Part shown: in pieces, positions 17,870-27,587 of the stretch
Numbering within the stretch: position 1 is the first letter of the stretch
How the letters are laid out: the number at the start of each line of letters is the position of its first letter
NCBI GenBank assembly: GCA_947089135.1
Contig: CAMUJF010000003.1
Coordinates: forward strand, 1-64,000
Length of the DNA stretch: 64,000 nucleotides
Source: an uncultured Clostridia bacterium
GTDB taxonomy: Bacteria > Bacillota > Clostridia > Oscillospirales > Ruminococcaceae
Direction of reading: 5' to 3'
The notes under the pieces: model-generated
Database searches by the model: none
What the model was told of the DNA's origin: nothing
What the model saw: only the letters and a program-made list of their open reading frames with translations
Made by a program: the position numbers and the translations under genes

Positions 17870-18565
17870 TCAACCGTAAATAAATTTCTTTATCTTTTTT
17901 TCATCTGCGGACGGGTTCAGCCTAAGAATCTGTCCGCGTATTTTTTCCTCCGCCTCTTTCGGAGGAATATCCAAAGCCGTGGCAATAAAATCCTCGCCGA
18001 AAAAGCTTTCGGGAGTGGTAAAGACAGTTGCTTTCCAGCCGTATTCCTCGCCGGTATGGCTTTTTCTGGCGACTCTGCCGCACATGGTAATAAACATTTT
18101 CATTTGCAGCTCGGTTACAGCCTTGTCGAAACGGCTTTTGTCCTCTTTGGCAAATCCGCCGAGAAGCTTCATCTCGTGGAGAGCCGCCGCTCCGTGTCCC
18201 GAAACAATATCGTAGACCGTTTTGGCGGTTTGGCTTATCTCTCCGTTTTCATATGCGGCTGTAAAGTCCAAGCCCTTTCTGCGTGTAGAAATAAAGTAAG
18301 GGTACCATTCTTTGGTAATATAGCCGTTGGCATTGAAAAACAGCTTTGAGTAAGCGATATCGCTGCGTTCTTCAAGGACGCGCATACGCCATTCCCACGG
18401 GTCCGTTTCCGGGTCGCCTGTGTGCCACCTTACCGGGTTATCGTCGGGTAAAACCGCCTGCCAATCATAGTCTATCACCGCATAGATTCCTTTTGCGTTT
18501 CCGCCGCCGAGGGAAAAACCGCTGCGAAAAAGCTCATTGCAGAAGTCCTCGAAATTTTTTATCAT
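17870..18565 (-). CDS. AlkZ-related protein
   Basis: The 231-residue protein matches my knowledge of the AlkZ-related family: WHTGDPETDPWEWR near residue 46, TKEWYPYF, a KSRFDKAVTELQMKMFIT helix, and EYGWKATVF. The family is distantly related to winged-helix DNA glycosylases that repair alkylated DNA, but no activity has been assigned to this branch to my knowledge. A second winged-helix protein of the same superfamily is encoded two genes upstream on the same strand. It is convergent with the permease gene, 14 bases away. Confidence 0.75.
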   Translation of the reverse strand: MIKNFEDFCNELFRSGFSLGGGNAKGIYAVIDYDWQAVLPDDNPVRWHTGDPETDPWEWRMRVLEERSDIAYSKLFFNANGYITKEWYPYFISTRRKGLDFTAAYENGEISQTAKTVYDIVSGHGAAALHEMKLLGGFAKEDKSRFDKAVTELQMKMFITMCGRVARKSHTGEEYGWKATVFTTPESFFGEDFIATALDIPPKEAEEKIRGQILRLNPSADEKKIKKFIYG

Positions 18566-18669
18566 TGAAGTTCACCCTTTTTAAACAAAACAACTGTAAA
18601 GGTATTTCACATTACGGTTATTTCAAAATCGTATTGAATTTGAAGCGCATCATGTAAAGTTAATATGGC

Positions 18670-19296
18670 TTACAGTGGCTTTATAACGCCGTACCGAGAT
18701 TTAATCTGTTCTTCGGTTTCAGGATCAATTGGCGCATGGATATTGTACAGATAACCGTTTTCGCCGTAGCGTCCGAACGGGTCGGTTTTGTAGCGTTCTT
18801 CATCGATCCACACGTTTACGACTTTTGTACATATGACAAAGTGATCGCTGCCGTCAAACAAAGGCTTTTCCCACGCGAACTCGCATTCAAGGTTCAAAAA
18901 GCATTCCTCTACAACGGGAGCGTTTACTTTGCTTCCGTTATGATAGTGAAGTCCCGAAAGCGCAAGCTCGTCCGTGTCGTAGCCGTTGTTTTCGATAGTT
19001 AACATGCATTTGTCAATATTATCCTTGCCGCAGAAATTTATGACAAGCTGCTTCTGATTTTTTGCGACTTCGTACATATGCGTATATTTGTTAACGCTGC
19101 CAAAAATGCAGTAGAAATCATTCTCGCTTGAAAAACAAAACCACGAATCCATAGTAGCGTTGGCAAGTCCGTTGTTTTTGTATCCTGTTAGCAGCACAAG
19201 AGGCGCGGGGACAGCCGTAACGTATTCGAGCCAGTTGAAGCCCCACAGTTCAATGTCCTTGACCTTATCCGGAGTATTGAAAAATTGTTTTTTCAT
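18670..19296 (-). CDS. Flavin reductase family protein
   Basis: The protein has the FMN-binding split-barrel pattern of flavin reductase-like proteins: VTAVPAPLVLLTGYKNNGLANATMDSWFCF near residues 26-55 and a later KLV-like NFCGKDN segment. Its length of 208 residues is normal. It probably binds FMN and transfers electrons from NAD(P)H; the acceptor is unknown. GGAGGTAAATGAA precedes the ATG. It lies between the two AlkZ-superfamily genes. Confidence 0.85.
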   Translation of the reverse strand: MKKQFFNTPDKVKDIELWGFNWLEYVTAVPAPLVLLTGYKNNGLANATMDSWFCFSSENDFYCIFGSVNKYTHMYEVAKNQKQLVINFCGKDNIDKCMLTIENNGYDTDELALSGLHYHNGSKVNAPVVEECFLNLECEFAWEKPLFDGSDHFVICTKVVNVWIDEERYKTDPFGRYGENGYLYNIHAPIDPETEEQIKSRYGVIKPL

Positions 19297-19348
19297 TTCA
19301 TTTACCTCCTGTTCTTTTATGAGTTTTGCAGGGTTTTGTCGGTAGATA

Positions 19349-20386
19349 TTATATTTTTTTACCTTGATAATGTGTTAAAGATTTTCCAAAATTTACTGCA
19401 TATACAGCTTCTAAAATTTCCGCCTTTCGATCCGCCGTATCTTTCGTCGGTAAGTCCAAAACAACGTCTTCAAGGTCGTAAGGACCGTTGCGGAAATGTC
19501 CGACAACTGCTCCGTGAAACTCCCCGTCGATCAGCAGATATTGCAGAGTTTCGTGTTCGGGGTGATTAAATTTTTCTTTAAGCCGGTATTCGTTGGACTT
19601 TACCAAAAAATCGTTGCGGTGAAGTGCAAAAACCGATTTGATCGGGACAGGCTCATACTTTTCCAATAGTTCAATGTCATTTTTAAGAAGCCACCCGTTT
19701 TCTGTTTCAGAAATAATGCCATCAGAGGCAAGAGAGTTGATCGCTTCCTTAACGATTTTTCCCGAAAGCTTATAGAAAGACTTTACCGTTTCTGCATTAA
19801 AACATACCTGGCGATAGGAAAATCTTTGAAGCACGATTTTTAATGCTTCTGTTTTAGTATATTTTGCGATATTAACATCGGGGAACATTTCATGGAACAT
19901 ATACCAGCCTCTGTCCCATTCGCCGTCATTTTGATCTTCATAGATCAAAAACGCTTCCTGGAGACGGTGCAAAACGGGCGTGATTTCTTTCACCAGCATT
20001 CCGGTGGTTTCTTTTATCTGCTGAATAGTGAGCGGTCCCTCGCGTTCGATCAGCTCTTTCAGCGTCAAATGCTTTTCGGTCGGCTTGTCAAGGGGCTTGC
20101 AGAAAAGACAGGCAAACAGTTCAAGATCCTCTTTCATGATCCAGCCGAGATTTCCGCCCGCAAACCGTCCCTTTAGCAAAGAGCGGTTTTCCTGCCGCAT
20201 ACGGTTGAACTCAATGTCGTCAAAGTCTGCGCGGAAAGTCAGGGACGGCGGGTCTCCGAAGCCGTTCCAGTATACGTTCTGACCCGGCTGGAGATCGCGG
20301 TAAAGCTCTATATAGTCGCTTTTGTCCGCCTTGCGGATCAGATGCTGACGCTCCATTCGCAATGATACGATTTTATCTTTATCCAT
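19349..20386 (-). CDS. Winged-helix DNA-binding protein (AlkZ/YcaQ superfamily)
   Basis: The 345-residue protein shows the repeated winged-helix arrangement of the AlkZ/YcaQ superfamily, with a C-terminal HRNDFLVKSNEYRL and DGEFHGAVVGHFR region. AlkZ-type proteins excise alkylated or cross-linked bases. I do not see the catalytic Gln-x-Gln/Asp motif, so activity is uncertain. The start at 20386 is chosen since AGGA lies 10 bases upstream and it avoids overlap with the upstream gene. The 16-base gap suggests co-transcription. Confidence 0.72.
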   Translation of the reverse strand: MDKDKIVSLRMERQHLIRKADKSDYIELYRDLQPGQNVYWNGFGDPPSLTFRADFDDIEFNRMRQENRSLLKGRFAGGNLGWIMKEDLELFACLFCKPLDKPTEKHLTLKELIEREGPLTIQQIKETTGMLVKEITPVLHRLQEAFLIYEDQNDGEWDRGWYMFHEMFPDVNIAKYTKTEALKIVLQRFSYRQVCFNAETVKSFYKLSGKIVKEAINSLASDGIISETENGWLLKNDIELLEKYEPVPIKSVFALHRNDFLVKSNEYRLKEKFNHPEHETLQYLLIDGEFHGAVVGHFRNGPYDLEDVVLDLPTKDTADRKAEILEAVYAVNFGKSLTHYQGKKI

Positions 20387-20402
20387 AAGCTCAGAGTCCT
20401 TT

Positions 20403-20825
20403 TTATACAATATTTCCTTTCGCGTTTTCCCAGTCAACCAAAAAGTTGTATCTTTCGGTAGTTAGTTTCAGCACGCAGTAATTTGGGTCTTCCCAGCCGC
20501 TGAAATGGTTTTTAAGACCGTCGTACCACATTTCCTTTTTGATATCCGGGTCTGTTGTCTGCTCAATTGTACCCGTCAGCGAAATATGGTATTCTGCCGA
20601 ATTTATGCAGACGCTTGCCTTGTTGCAGTGTTTTATTATGTAATCCTTTGCTCCTGTTCCGGTACAAAACGTCAGCCGACGTATGCCGTCCGCTTTTGAA
20701 ATAGATATAGTTGTGGTGTGCGGATATCCGTCCGGATCCACAAAAGCAAGTGTACAGAAATTCTGCGGGGTACCTATCCTTTCAGCAATAAGTTCGCCGG
20801 CTCTTGCAATGATTTTTTCATTCAT
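20403..20825 (-). CDS. Pyridoxamine 5'-phosphate oxidase-like flavoprotein
   Basis: This 140-residue split-barrel protein begins with a short helix and then FCTLAFVDPDGYPHTTTIS, typical of the PNPOx-like FMN/F420-binding family, and ends in LKLTTERYNFLVDWENAKG. Members bind flavin and reduce varied substrates; the true PNP oxidase is longer. The start at 20825 has AAGGA upstream; the longer frame would run into the DUF3795 gene. Confidence 0.82.
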   Translation of the reverse strand: MNEKIIARAGELIAERIGTPQNFCTLAFVDPDGYPHTTTISISKADGIRRLTFCTGTGAKDYIIKHCNKASVCINSAEYHISLTGTIEQTTDPDIKKEMWYDGLKNHFSGWEDPNYCVLKLTTERYNFLVDWENAKGNIV

Positions 20826-20860
20826 GCGGTATAATTCCTTTCTGAATAATATGTAAAGCA

Positions 20861-21163
20861 TTATAACTTCACAGCATTTACCCATTTTTTGCACTGTTCT
20901 ATCCGCGCTCCGTGAGGGTTGTCTCCGTGTTCTGGGTCGCACGAATATTGAGTCAGCAGCTCGCAGGGGATATCGGGACATTCGCCGCAGTGTACAAAGC
21001 CTTTGTTCTGACAGCATACCGCCACGGGACATTCCCCGTGGAACGGGTTTCCGTTTGTTTCAATGCAGCCTCCGCAGCCGCAGCTTTCCTTGTACTCACA
21101 GCCCGTGCAGTGCAGTCCGCAGCGGGAGTCAACTATGTTTTCCGGTAATAATGTTTTTTCCAT
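20861..21163 (-). CDS. DUF3795 cysteine-rich protein
   Basis: The 100-residue protein has 14 cysteines, many paired as CGLHCTGCEYKESCGCGGC, then CPVAVCC and CGECPDIPC. This is the DUF3795 pattern and predicts several metal or Fe-S ligands. The function of the family is not established. GGAGGTTTTACC precedes the ATG. Confidence 0.85.
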   Translation of the reverse strand: MEKTLLPENIVDSRCGLHCTGCEYKESCGCGGCIETNGNPFHGECPVAVCCQNKGFVHCGECPDIPCELLTQYSCDPEHGDNPHGARIEQCKKWVNAVKL

Positions 21164-21218
21164 GGTAAAACCTCCGTTTTTTGATCCAGTATATCATTTC
21201 AAACATGACAGCTGTATG

Positions 21219-21866
21219 TCATGTTTCTTCTGTATTTTTAAAATTTTTCGCAAGAATTTCTTTCGGGTCGGCCGGAGTGAACCCCGCTAAAGCAGGGTGA
21301 TTTGTCAAAGCCTTGACAATGCGCCAGCCCTCACGGTTACGCTCCGCGTTCTGAGGAATGGGCGTGAATCCGAAGTCCAGATAAACCTTGCAGGCTACCC
21401 ATGAGGTTGTCTGAGTGGGAATTTTGGCGTGGGAATACCCCAACGACCGCATAATTTCAAGAGTATGGGCAATAAGAGGCTTTGACAGACCCTTTCCCTG
21501 AAATTCGCGTCTCACCGATACCCAGTGCAGCCAGCCCGCTCCGGATTTGTCTCTGCCGTGAATGTCGTAGTAAGCTGTTGCCGTAGCAACTTTCTCTCCT
21601 TTTTCGGTTTCGATGAACACCATTCGGCGAATAAGCTCATCGTCCTTTCCGCCGAAGTATTCGTTCCATGATTTTAACCCGTCTTCATAGGTTTTAAACT
21701 CCTTTGCGGATTTTTCAATGTCTATCCAGTCGTCCCTATCGCCGTTTTTATACAGTACAAATCTGTACCCGTCCGGCAGGGGAAATGACGGAATGTCCTC
21801 AAGAGTTTTCCTTTCAAGAATAAGTTCGTAGTATTTTATTCTTTCGTCGTGATTATCAAAAATCAT
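21219..21866 (-). CDS. GNAT-family acetyltransferase
   Basis: The GNAT core is visible: beta-strand WLHWVSVRREFQGKG with the acetyl-CoA pyrophosphate loop (RREFQGKGLS), followed by LEIMRSLGYSHAKI and a LDFGFTP motif near the end. The 215-residue length fits. The substrate is unknown. Its start overlaps the hydrolase stop by four bases (ATGA), so the two are translationally coupled. Confidence 0.88.
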   Translation of the reverse strand: MIFDNHDERIKYYELILERKTLEDIPSFPLPDGYRFVLYKNGDRDDWIDIEKSAKEFKTYEDGLKSWNEYFGGKDDELIRRMVFIETEKGEKVATATAYYDIHGRDKSGAGWLHWVSVRREFQGKGLSKPLIAHTLEIMRSLGYSHAKIPTQTTSWVACKVYLDFGFTPIPQNAERNREGWRIVKALTNHPALAGFTPADPKEILAKNFKNTEET

Positions 21867-22828
21867 TGCAGTTTCTCCAGTCCTGAAATAAATTTAACGG
21901 TTTCCTCGGCTATTTTGGTGTATTCATGATCATGGACGTAATGGGGGCAGTCCAGCTCAATACAGGTTCCGCCGTTTACCTGCGAAATATAGTTTTTCGA
22001 GATACTGCGCCAGGTTTCTTTATCAAAACCGGTACCGCCGGAACCGTCCGATAAGAACAGCAGCATTGGTATCTGCGGTACTCCGCCTGCTTCAACTGTT
22101 TTGGCGTTTTCCTTGACTGCCGCTGTCTCGTTTATCATTGTCACTGTAGCGGTTCGCCTATAGAAAACAGCTCTGTACTGTTCTTTCTCCGCCTCGGAAA
22201 GCGTGCCGTAAAGTATAGCGTCACTTTCCGAAATATCGGGAATAATGCGGGTCATGCCGATTTGAGTCGCAAAGCTTGTCAGACGCATAAGCGGGATATT
22301 GATATCCATGCTTTCGTAGTACTGCGGTACAGCCATATCCAGACCAACTATAGCCGAAACTTCATCGGGATATTTTTGCGACCAGCGCAGGGCTTCAAGT
22401 CCCGACATGGAGTGGGGACAAAGTATGTACGGAGCTTTCAGTCCTGCTGCCGAAAGCGCGGATCTTGTATCCTCCAGTATAGAGTCAATGTTTCTGTCTA
22501 TATTTACTGTGTCGCTGAATCCGTAGCCGAATTTTTCCACGACTGCAATGCGGTACTTATCGCTCAGAAGCGAGTACAGGGACTTAAAATCCAGTACGGG
22601 AGAGCAGGTTCCTCCGCCCGACATGAACACTAAAGTAACGTCCCCGTCTCCTTCGGTATATACGTTCATGGTGTGACCGTCTACAGTCACGGGAGTTCCT
22701 ATGGTAATAAACAATTTGTCCTCATCGGCAAGCTTTATACGGTGATTGACAAAGCATATCAGCAGTGCAGCGGCTAATACAGAAACAAATGCAAGTATGA
22801 TTTTTGCCGGTTTTTTAAGTATTTTCAT
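21863..22828 (-). CDS. Membrane-anchored alpha/beta hydrolase
   Basis: An N-terminal membrane helix (about residues 9-27) anchors an alpha/beta hydrolase domain. The oxyanion region is FMSGGGT, the nucleophile elbow is HSMSG (near residue 139), and a C-terminal CPHYVHDHE supplies the likely catalytic His. Small esterase or lipase activity is likely; the substrate is unknown. It overlaps the WYL regulator by 14 bases. Confidence 0.85.
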   Translation of the reverse strand: MKILKKPAKIILAFVSVLAAALLICFVNHRIKLADEDKLFITIGTPVTVDGHTMNVYTEGDGDVTLVFMSGGGTCSPVLDFKSLYSLLSDKYRIAVVEKFGYGFSDTVNIDRNIDSILEDTRSALSAAGLKAPYILCPHSMSGLEALRWSQKYPDEVSAIVGLDMAVPQYYESMDINIPLMRLTSFATQIGMTRIIPDISESDAILYGTLSEAEKEQYRAVFYRRTATVTMINETAAVKENAKTVEAGGVPQIPMLLFLSDGSGGTGFDKETWRSISKNYISQVNGGTCIELDCPHYVHDHEYTKIAEETVKFISGLEKLQ

Positions 22829-23714
22829 AAATTTTTATGATCCTCCTAAGTTCGTTGCTAAATGTCTGACGAAATGGTTCGGGAGACAATATTTCTACCT
22901 TGCTCCCGAAGCTTAAAAACCACCTCAAAGCGCTTTCTTCGGAGCGGAATCCCAGTTTGGAATAAAGTCTGCCGTCGTCTGTGACGGTAAAGCTGTAAGG
23001 TCCGTATTCCTCCACAAGCCGGAATTTTTCGCTTGATTCGTACAGTGCCGCGATCGACATTTTATCTTCCGTAGCCCCGTTGAAGCAGAGCGTTTTTTCC
23101 GGTATCCCGCGCGGCTCAAAGATTTCATCTGTGACTGACAGTTCCCATAAACGTGTGAGCTTGTACATTCTGAAATCGTCCCGTTCGGGGCAGAATCCGA
23201 AAATATACCAGCTTGACCATTTGAATATAACAAGAGCGGGTTCGATAAGCTTGGTTTCCTCGCCCTTTTCGTAATAGTACCTGAACGTTACTCTTTTTCG
23301 GTTGTCTATTGCTTTTTTCAGCAGCTCTATCTTTTCCGAAAGGCTTTCTTGGTAAAATGACGACAGGTCTATCAGCATATTTTCCTCAACGGGTATAACG
23401 CCTCCGATCTTTTCGGCAAGCAGAGTGTATTTAGAATCTTTTGATACGCTGTCGAGAGTTTTAAGTCCCACAAAAACAGAGCGCAGCTCCTCCTCGGTGA
23501 AAACCGTGGTGTCAAGGGAAAAGCCTTTCATTATGGAAATACCGCCGCCCGCGCCCTGTTCGGTGACGATCGGTATACCCGCAAGGCAAATGGTCTCGAT
23601 ATCACGGTTTATTGTACGTTTGGATACCTCAAATTTTTCTGCCAAATACGGGGCGGTGACCTTTCCTTTTTGCTGAAGAGTCGTGATTATTCCTATAAGA
23701 CGGTCAAGCTTCAT
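22815..23714 (-). CDS. HTH/WYL-domain transcriptional regulator (YafY type)
   Basis: A DeoR-like HTH (TAPYLAEKFEVSKRTINRDIE) occupies residues 20-40. A WYL domain follows (about 140-215) with RYYYEKGEETKLIEPALVIFKWSSWYIFGFC, then a WCX C-terminal extension. WYL regulators sense small ligands or nucleic acids. It heads a three-gene overlapping unit with the hydrolase and the GNAT enzyme, so it may regulate its own operon. Confidence 0.9.
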   Translation of the reverse strand: MKLDRLIGIITTLQQKGKVTAPYLAEKFEVSKRTINRDIETICLAGIPIVTEQGAGGGISIMKGFSLDTTVFTEEELRSVFVGLKTLDSVSKDSKYTLLAEKIGGVIPVEENMLIDLSSFYQESLSEKIELLKKAIDNRKRVTFRYYYEKGEETKLIEPALVIFKWSSWYIFGFCPERDDFRMYKLTRLWELSVTDEIFEPRGIPEKTLCFNGATEDKMSIAALYESSEKFRLVEEYGPYSFTVTDDGRLYSKLGFRSEESALRWFLSFGSKVEILSPEPFRQTFSNELRRIIKIYENT

Positions 23715-23803
23715 GATATCAGTCCTTTAAGTGTTTCAGCTTTTGTGTGAACTTTTGTCTTGGCAGAGCACTGCGGTAACTTACTGTAGACGGCATAAAA
23801 GGT

Positions 23804-24805
23804 TTAGCCTTTGGGCTTTTTTTGGTTGCGGATATTCGCCAAAGGGGAAGCGTCCATGGCTTCTTTTACGGATTCGTTTGAAATATGTGTGTATATTTCG
23901 GTGGTGGAAATGCTTTTGTGTCCAAGTATCTCTTTTAAAATAAGCGTGTCAACGTTTCCATGCTGATACATAAGGGTGGCTGCGGTGTGGCGGAGCTTAT
24001 GGGTGGAGTATCCCTGATTGTCAAGATTGCTGTCTTTAAGAGCATTGTCAACTATCTGCTGGACACGTCTGTTTGTGATGCGAGTGCCGCGCTTGCTGAG
24101 AAAGAGAGCGTCCGGCTCGACGGGCGATCTTCCTCTTTCTTTAACGTACTGTACGATCGAATCAGCGCAGGCGTCGTTTATGTGGATTATACGTTCTTTG
24201 TCGCCTTTTCCAAGCAGACGCATGGTGCGCTCGTCCAAGTTCACGTCCTGAAGATTGAGTCCCACAAGCTCGCTGAGACGCATTCCGCAGTTGAGGAAAA
24301 GGGTTATAATACAGTAATCCCTGTAGTAGTACGGATCCTCTTTGCTCATATTTTCAAGCAGCTTTATACTGTCGTTTAAGGTAAGGAACTTTGGCAGGTG
24401 CTCGTGCATTTTGGGATAGTCAATATCCTTTGTGGGATCGTTAGGAATGAGGTTAAGGTCGCGGTAAAGGCATTTGTAGAACACTTTGAGCGAGGCAAGC
24501 TTACGGTGTCTTGTTTTAGCGGTATTGCCCCTGTCTGTGGCGACATAGCTCAGGTAGTTGAGTATGTCCAGCTTTGAAAAATCTCTTACCCATTCGATAG
24601 GGACATCCGAAATTGTGATGTCCTTCATGGGCGTGTCAGGGCGTATTTCACTTTTTGTAAGCTTGACATACCTTAAAAAAATTCTCAAATCAATATAGTA
24701 AGATTCAAGAGTCCTCTCCGCTTTGATTTTTACAACTCGCTGAAAGGTAAAAAATTCGTTTAAATACTGAGGACATTCCTTAGGATTGATTTTCTGCGAT
24801 GCCAT
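23804..24805 (-). CDS. Xer-like tyrosine recombinase
   Basis: The 333-residue protein has an N-terminal core-binding domain and a C-terminal catalytic domain. The catalytic set is R176 (GMRLSEL), H269 and R272 (THKLRHT), H296 (LGHKS) and nucleophile Y305 (TEIYTH). This matches XerC/XerD-type recombinases more than phage integrases. It is not next to a tRNA, a repeat or mobile-element genes, so a chromosome-dimer or other housekeeping role is likely. GGAGG lies five bases before ATG 24805; the longer frame is not needed. Confidence 0.88.
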   Translation of the reverse strand: MASQKINPKECPQYLNEFFTFQRVVKIKAERTLESYYIDLRIFLRYVKLTKSEIRPDTPMKDITISDVPIEWVRDFSKLDILNYLSYVATDRGNTAKTRHRKLASLKVFYKCLYRDLNLIPNDPTKDIDYPKMHEHLPKFLTLNDSIKLLENMSKEDPYYYRDYCIITLFLNCGMRLSELVGLNLQDVNLDERTMRLLGKGDKERIIHINDACADSIVQYVKERGRSPVEPDALFLSKRGTRITNRRVQQIVDNALKDSNLDNQGYSTHKLRHTAATLMYQHGNVDTLILKEILGHKSISTTEIYTHISNESVKEAMDASPLANIRNQKKPKG

Positions 24806-25021
24806 AATACCCTCCGATATTCGCATAAAGCGATAAAATCTGTATACATTATACTGAAGCAGTAAACCGTCGGCTGCGGCGCAAAGCTTCATTTGTCCAA
24901 AAACGAGAGAAAACGGATAATATAATTGTAAACCTTAACTTTTTTTTTGTCAAGGTATAGAATTATAAAAAAAAGTGTGCTATAATAAAAATATCTATTA
25001 TTTTAACAGGAGCTGATAAAT

Positions 25022-26290
25022 TTGCCAATAAACTACAGCAGAGAAAAAATTGCAGACGGAATTCATTTCTCAACTATTATTAACGAAAGGTTTAAGCTTA
25101 ATTCAATAGCGATCCACCTTGTTACCGAGCTTTCGCAGGAAAAAGCCTCGCTGAACGCAGTGGTTCCTATGGTACTGTGCGATACCAATGCAAAGCTCCC
25201 GACTCTTACAGATTTTAACAAAAAGCTTAATTCCCTTTACGGGGCGGCGCTTGGCGGACGTTATACCAAATACGGCGACGTTCAGAGCCTTTTTCTTGCG
25301 GGCAGCGGTATAAACGATCGCTACGCCTTTGACGGAGAAAGGGTTACGGAGGAGCTTGCTTCCATAATTTCCGATTGCCTTACTGACCCGCATCTGGAGA
25401 ACGGAGTGTTTTACGAAAAGGATTTCGCGCTTAAAAAGCAGGAACTTTTAGACGCTATAGACGCGGAGATAAACGAGAAGCGTTCCTATGCCTTCAAACG
25501 GGCTAATCTCAGGATATACGAGGGCGAGCCCGCCGCATTTACTTGTTCGGGGGACAGGGAGCAGGCGGAAAAGCTTACAGCCGCATCCGCTTTTGAGCAG
25601 TACCGAAATTTGCTGAAAACAGCTCAGATAGAGGTGTTCTTCATAGGTTCGGAACCGAACGATTCCTGCAAAAAGCTGCTCACAGACACATTGTTAAAAA
25701 TTGACAGAAACTACGGCGGAGACGTTACGTCGAAAAAGTCTCCGCTCAAATCTGAAGTATGCCGCGTTACCGAACCGCACGACGTTGCCCAGAGCAAAAT
25801 GGTAATGGCATTCAAGACCGATTTTGATAATTTGGCGGCAATGCAGCTTATGAATGCAGTTTACGGCGGCACGCCATTTTCAAAGCTGTTTATGAACGTC
25901 CGTGAAAAGCTTAGCCTTTGCTATTACTGCTCGTCGGGCTACAATGGCAGAAAAGGCGTTCTGTACGTTGACAGCGGTATAGAGCACGCCAACGCCAAAA
26001 AGGCAGAGGAGGAAATAATCAACCAGCTTGAGGCAATGAAAAAGGGCGATTTCACCGATGACGAGCTTGAAAATGCCAGAGAAACGCTGCTGAACGGACT
26101 TAAAGGAGTAAACGATAATCTTACCGCAATAGGCGGCTGGTATTTGGAACGTGTTTGCGGCGGAGAAATATTCTCCCCGGAGGAGCAAATCGAAAGGATA
26201 AAGAGGGTCACCAGAGAGGAAATTATCGCTGCGGCAAATTCCTTAAAGCTTGATACCGTATATGTTCTTACTGGAAAGGAGGCTGTCTGA
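25022..26290 (+). CDS. yfmF: M16-family peptidase-like protein YfmF
   Basis: The 422-residue protein has two M16 domain halves but lacks the HxxEH zinc motif, which fits the non-catalytic partner YfmF. Its neighbour YfmH supplies the active site. In Bacillus subtilis this pair is linked to the 5-aminopentanol modification of EF-P. The start is TTG, with AGGAGC eight bases before it. An extended -10 (TGCTATAAT) lies at 24978-24986. The next gene begins two bases after the stop. Confidence 0.88.
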   Translation: MPINYSREKIADGIHFSTIINERFKLNSIAIHLVTELSQEKASLNAVVPMVLCDTNAKLPTLTDFNKKLNSLYGAALGGRYTKYGDVQSLFLAGSGINDRYAFDGERVTEELASIISDCLTDPHLENGVFYEKDFALKKQELLDAIDAEINEKRSYAFKRANLRIYEGEPAAFTCSGDREQAEKLTAASAFEQYRNLLKTAQIEVFFIGSEPNDSCKKLLTDTLLKIDRNYGGDVTSKKSPLKSEVCRVTEPHDVAQSKMVMAFKTDFDNLAAMQLMNAVYGGTPFSKLFMNVREKLSLCYYCSSGYNGRKGVLYVDSGIEHANAKKAEEEIINQLEAMKKGDFTDDELENARETLLNGLKGVNDNLTAIGGWYLERVCGGEIFSPEEQIERIKRVTREEIIAAANSLKLDTVYVLTGKEAV

Positions 26291-26291
26291 C

Positions 26292-27587
26292 ATGGAAAAG
26301 CAAATCGTTAAAAACAAGCGCACAGGCGAGCAGTACACCTATGTAAAGCACCCGACCGGACTTGATATTTATATCTGGAAAATGAAGGATTACAGCACGA
26401 CACACGCTCTTTTCGGAACAAAATACGGCTCTATAAACACCAAATTCAAGACAAAGAATGAGCCTGATTTTATCACCGTACCCAACGGCATTGCCCACTA
26501 TCTGGAACACAAGCTTTTTGAGAACGAGGACTGCGACGTGTTCAGCCTTTACGCAAAAACGGGAGCATCCGCAAACGCCTATACTTCCTTCGATAAAACC
26601 TGTTATCTGTTTAGCTGTACCGACAATGTGTACGAGTCTCTGGAAATTCTTCTCAGCTTCGTGCAGAATCCCTATTTTACTGAGGAAACCGTCCAAAAAG
26701 AGCAGGGAATAATCGGTCAGGAGATACGTATGTACGACGACAACGCCGGCTGGCGGGTATTTTTCAATATGCTTCAGGGAATGTACCATAATCATCCAGT
26801 TAAGATAGATATTGCAGGTACAGTTGAAAGCATAGCAAAAATAAACGCCGATCTGCTGTATCAATGCTACAATACGTTTTATAACCTCAATAACATGGTG
26901 CTGAGCATTGCGGGAAACGTTGACGAGGACAGGGTATTGGAAATGTGCGATAAGCTTCTGAAGAATAACGGGAATCCCGAGCTTGAAACCGCATTTGAGC
27001 CCGAACCCGAAACGGTGTGCCAAAGGGAAGTCATCCAACAGCTTGAGATAGCTGTACCTATATTCAATATCGGCTTTAAAGCTAAGCCGGAAACGGGTAT
27101 TGACGCTTTGCGGGCGGATATAGAAACAAACTTTCTGATCTCGATGATGGTCGGCGGAACGACGGATTTCTATAAGAAGCTGTACGACGAGGGTTTGATC
27201 AATTCAACATTTTCCAAGGAGACTTTTAGCGGAGACGGATATTTCTGCTCCATTTTCGGCGGAGAATCAAGAAATCCGCGTCTTGTGCGCGACAGGATAG
27301 TAGAGGAGATAGAACGCCGTAAAAAAGCGGGCTTTGACGAGGAAAGCTTTAATAACATCAAAAAGGCGTACTATGGCGCTCTGATACGCGATCTTGACGA
27401 CGCGGAGACTATAGCCACAAATATGCTCAATTCAGGTATGGAAAAGCTTTCGGCATTTGACGCTATTGAGACAGTGGCAGCGGTGAAATTTGAAGACATG
27501 GCAAAGCGGCTTGAAAAGCAATTCAATACGGAAAACGTTACTATTTCCATAATCGAGCCTATCAGCGGCAAGGAGGAACAAAATTGA
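26292..27587 (+). CDS. yfmH: M16-family zinc peptidase YfmH
   Basis: The inverted zinc motif HxxEH is intact (H69, E72, H73 in HYLEH), with the downstream acidic residues expected for the third ligand. The 431 residues form the catalytic member of the YfmF/YfmH pair, which would assemble into a chamber-like heterodimer in the cytoplasm. AAAGGAGG precedes the ATG. The stop overlaps the TTG start of lgt, so translation is coupled. Confidence 0.9.
   Translation: MEKQIVKNKRTGEQYTYVKHPTGLDIYIWKMKDYSTTHALFGTKYGSINTKFKTKNEPDFITVPNGIAHYLEHKLFENEDCDVFSLYAKTGASANAYTSFDKTCYLFSCTDNVYESLEILLSFVQNPYFTEETVQKEQGIIGQEIRMYDDNAGWRVFFNMLQGMYHNHPVKIDIAGTVESIAKINADLLYQCYNTFYNLNNMVLSIAGNVDEDRVLEMCDKLLKNNGNPELETAFEPEPETVCQREVIQQLEIAVPIFNIGFKAKPETGIDALRADIETNFLISMMVGGTTDFYKKLYDEGLINSTFSKETFSGDGYFCSIFGGESRNPRLVRDRIVEEIERRKKAGFDEESFNNIKKAYYGALIRDLDDAETIATNMLNSGMEKLSAFDAIETVAAVKFEDMAKRLEKQFNTENVTISIIEPISGKEEQN

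Noticed and set aside
23804..24805. Integrase as sign of a genomic island
   Set aside because: Protein is Xer-like, with no att repeats, tRNA boundary or phage genes nearby.
26268..27038. Long minus-strand ORF within yfmH
   Set aside because: It lies wholly under a well-supported gene on the other strand and has no recognisable motif.
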